From Zhengitettix transpicula (taxonomy: Eukaryota > Arthropoda > Insecta > Orthoptera > Tetrigidae), in NCBI GenBank assembly GCA_037074705.1, contig CM073593.1, forward strand, positions 64,769,501 to 64,833,500: a stretch of DNA of 64,000 bases, written 5' to 3'. Shown here in pieces: positions 62,142 to 64,000 of this stretch. Numbering within the stretch: the stretch's first letter is position 1; each line of letters begins with the position of its first letter. The notes beneath the pieces are model-generated. The model saw only the letters and a list, made by a program, of their open reading frames with translations. It made no database searches and was not told where the DNA came from. The position numbers and the translations under genes were made by a program.

Positions 62142-62440
62142 ACTGGTCAAGGCACGGAGAGGGGAAAGAAAACCCCTCTCCCGCCATCGGAAGGGCGTGA
62201 GACAAGTAACAAATGCCCGACCTACCTGATGCAGGTTTTCTAGGGTTTGTCCTGCATCACTTTTAGGCGAATGCTGGGTTGGATCATTAAACCATAATCC
62301 GGGTGCCCTAGTTAAACCTTGGATACGTTCCTCTACCCTTCCGCATGCCCTCTTTCAAATCCCTTTCCTATGCTATAAGAGTGGAGTTGCCACTCGGTGG
62401 ATTATCCTATACATAGCTTGTCTAAACCTACAAAAAAAAA
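62142..62440 (+). mobile_element. Dispersed repeat family C, copy 2
   Basis: Partner of 15791-16096 in the same orientation, from ACTGGTC to a poly-A of nine. Shared blocks occur in the same order throughout. Near its left end it has its own short inverted repeat (GAGGGG ... CCCCTCTC, 62157-62181) where copy 1 differs. Confidence 0.85.
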
Positions 62441-63479
62441 CTGATACACCATTATTACATTGCTTTTGGTATAAAGAAGAGTAGATAGTCAAAGATAAAT
62501 TTAAGTAGAAGCAAGAACTGAAGAAAGGAAACGACATCGTTGCCTTTTATTCTTTCAGTTCTACGTCCCTTTTTTTCTTCGCCGCTTACTTCGCTCAGTT
62601 CTCTCTTCTTATTGACTACTTTGTTCTAAAATGTTTAAAAGACTCTCTTTCACTCCGTATCACTTTTTATGTCTTTCTTCTTTGACTACATTTTAATATT
62701 TCCAGAAAAAATTATCTTTGTCACGAAAACACTGTAAATCAATTTCAAATATATAAATTCACTGTAGCATAGACATATACGATAGAAACGTTTTCGATTA
62801 ATTGTAAAATTTACGTGCAGTATTGTTCCGTTATTTAAAATATCTGACGACCCACCGACAACGTGCTGTAATTTTCATGGACCAGTAATAGTCAATTTAC
62901 ATGGACGACATTTTTTAATATAAAACTCTTTCTGAGAAGAAATCCCACGTATTTGCCGCTTACTTCAGCTACTGAGAATGCTGTGAATAATTGCAAATGC
63001 AGAATTTCGACTAGTGTGTGTATGGTTTAACACTGAATCTCTACTTTCCAGTTGATTATTTAGAACGTCACGTTTCCGCCACTAGTGGACGTGGCTGGAT
63101 GTTCTTCTCTTTCCTAGTACGATTGTACGAATGCTTTATTGCGCAGACACTCTCCTGGTACACTTTCAAATCACGAAAAATTGGATTACGTTGCTCTCCT
63201 CTAATCATCGAATAGCAAATGAAATGATAACGCTGTAGCCTTTAAAAGTGAATAATTACTAAAATTACAATCGCGAAAGCCTCAGACGATTAGATCAAAA
63301 CTGTAATTGCTTTTTATTTTATCCTAGTATAAATCTTTTTTTCCCAACTTAAATGTGCTTACTGTACATTCGTCACTTTTTAAAAAACATTTACTACAAA
63401 AGCCCTGTCTTAACATTTGATTCTTGGCTCTAAAAGTTGAAATTGGTACTTAATATATACTTATAAGTGACTTTCGTTT
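62441..63479. other. AT-rich stretch, no gene seen
   Basis: A pyrimidine-rich patch lies at 62540-62690. A 65-codon frame at 63018-63215 is unrecognised. Confidence 0.6.
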
Positions 63480-63880
63480 ACCGACGGAAGGGTCTCGTTT
63501 TCTGACGCGGGAGAGTCGGAATTTTTGAGGTGACAGATTTAATCCTCGGGTGGTGACAAAGACGTCTCTGAGATAATATAATAGTCACGTACCTTTTCTT
63601 TATTTTTATTGGCATCGCGCGTTTCTGAGTCCCCCTCAGAGTCTTAATCTGGACGTCTCAATTCTGTAAAAGCCACCGCTTCTGTCGGATTAAATATCTG
63701 GCGTGTCTCCGTACTGTCCCATTTCCTGGATTATAAAGACTCAAAAGAATCACGTACCTCGGACGTCACACACTCATTTCACGGGCTCGTTTCAAAGCTC
63801 AACGCGCCGCTCTTCTCCATGTCTTATTTAACTCGTCTGAAAAGAACGACTCTTGAAAAGCCTTATTTTAGTGTCAACTC
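63480..63880. promoter_or_regulatory. Island with three GACGTC sites
   Basis: GACGTC, the core of ATF/CREB-type sites, occurs at 63561-63566, 63652-63657 and 63762-63767. A CTGAG/CTCAG hairpin lies near 63626-63640. No open frame is supported. Confidence 0.3.
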
Positions 63881-64000
63881 ATCTTCGTATACAACCATGT
63901 AAAGTAAACGTTCACAGACGGCCAAGCCTGTGCCTATATACAATATTTCTTTCAATGTATTTCAATTCACTTGAGGTAATAAATTATGAATTCACTTACG
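63881..64000. other. Window edge, no feature seen
   Basis: AT-rich end of the window; nothing identified. Confidence 0.6.

Overview
This is arthropod nuclear DNA, most likely from an insect with a large, repeat-rich genome. By eye it is about two-thirds A+T, interrupted every few kilobases by short GC-richer islands. It holds decayed non-LTR retrotransposon debris, a probable tRNA-derived SINE, at least two other dispersed repeat families and many TA and TC microsatellites. There are no bacterial operons, ribosome binding sites or dense ORFs, and no intact transposon gene. The species is not identifiable; the repeat style reminds me of cockroach, termite or stick-insect genomes, which is only an impression.

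One host coding piece is reasonably supported: a 5' exon on the + strand (coding 45008-45158) that begins with a signal peptide and ends at a splice donor in phase 1. It sits in a CpG-rich block at about 44840-45160. Its later exons were not found, so the roughly 19 kb to its right is probably its first intron, and the roughly 45 kb to its left is upstream intergenic or regulatory DNA. I do not recognise the gene family.

The best-supported mobile element is the C-terminal end of a reverse transcriptase ORF from a non-LTR retrotransposon (37123-37483), broken by stops and a frameshift. Repeat pairs found by comparing the window with itself are family C (15791-16096 and 62142-62440, poly-A tailed), family B (27840-28050 and 58020-58230), family D (39491-40330 and 40925-41149, ending in a TTATATAGAT-type terminus) and a short family E (11519-11582 and 56309-56366). 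A tRNA-like SINE lies on the minus strand at 10455-10660.

Four places carry the ordered core motif CTGANGA ... GAAAC, or a decayed form of it. One of them (51927-51977, minus strand) can be folded as a minimal type I hammerhead ribozyme, as in Penelope-like retroelements. This is the most unusual candidate in the window and it needs folding and a family search.

The GC-richer islands look like possible enhancers. Several carry exact or near-exact transcription-factor palindromes: an ecdysone-type inverted repeat at 41776-41787, a 14-bp homeodomain palindrome touching an E-box at 14267-14285, a CArG box at 59641-59650, MEF2 and E-box sites at 46319-46367, and octamers at 19731 and 35317. Sequence alone cannot show that they function. 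If they do, the signal-peptide gene is the only gene visible here that they could serve.
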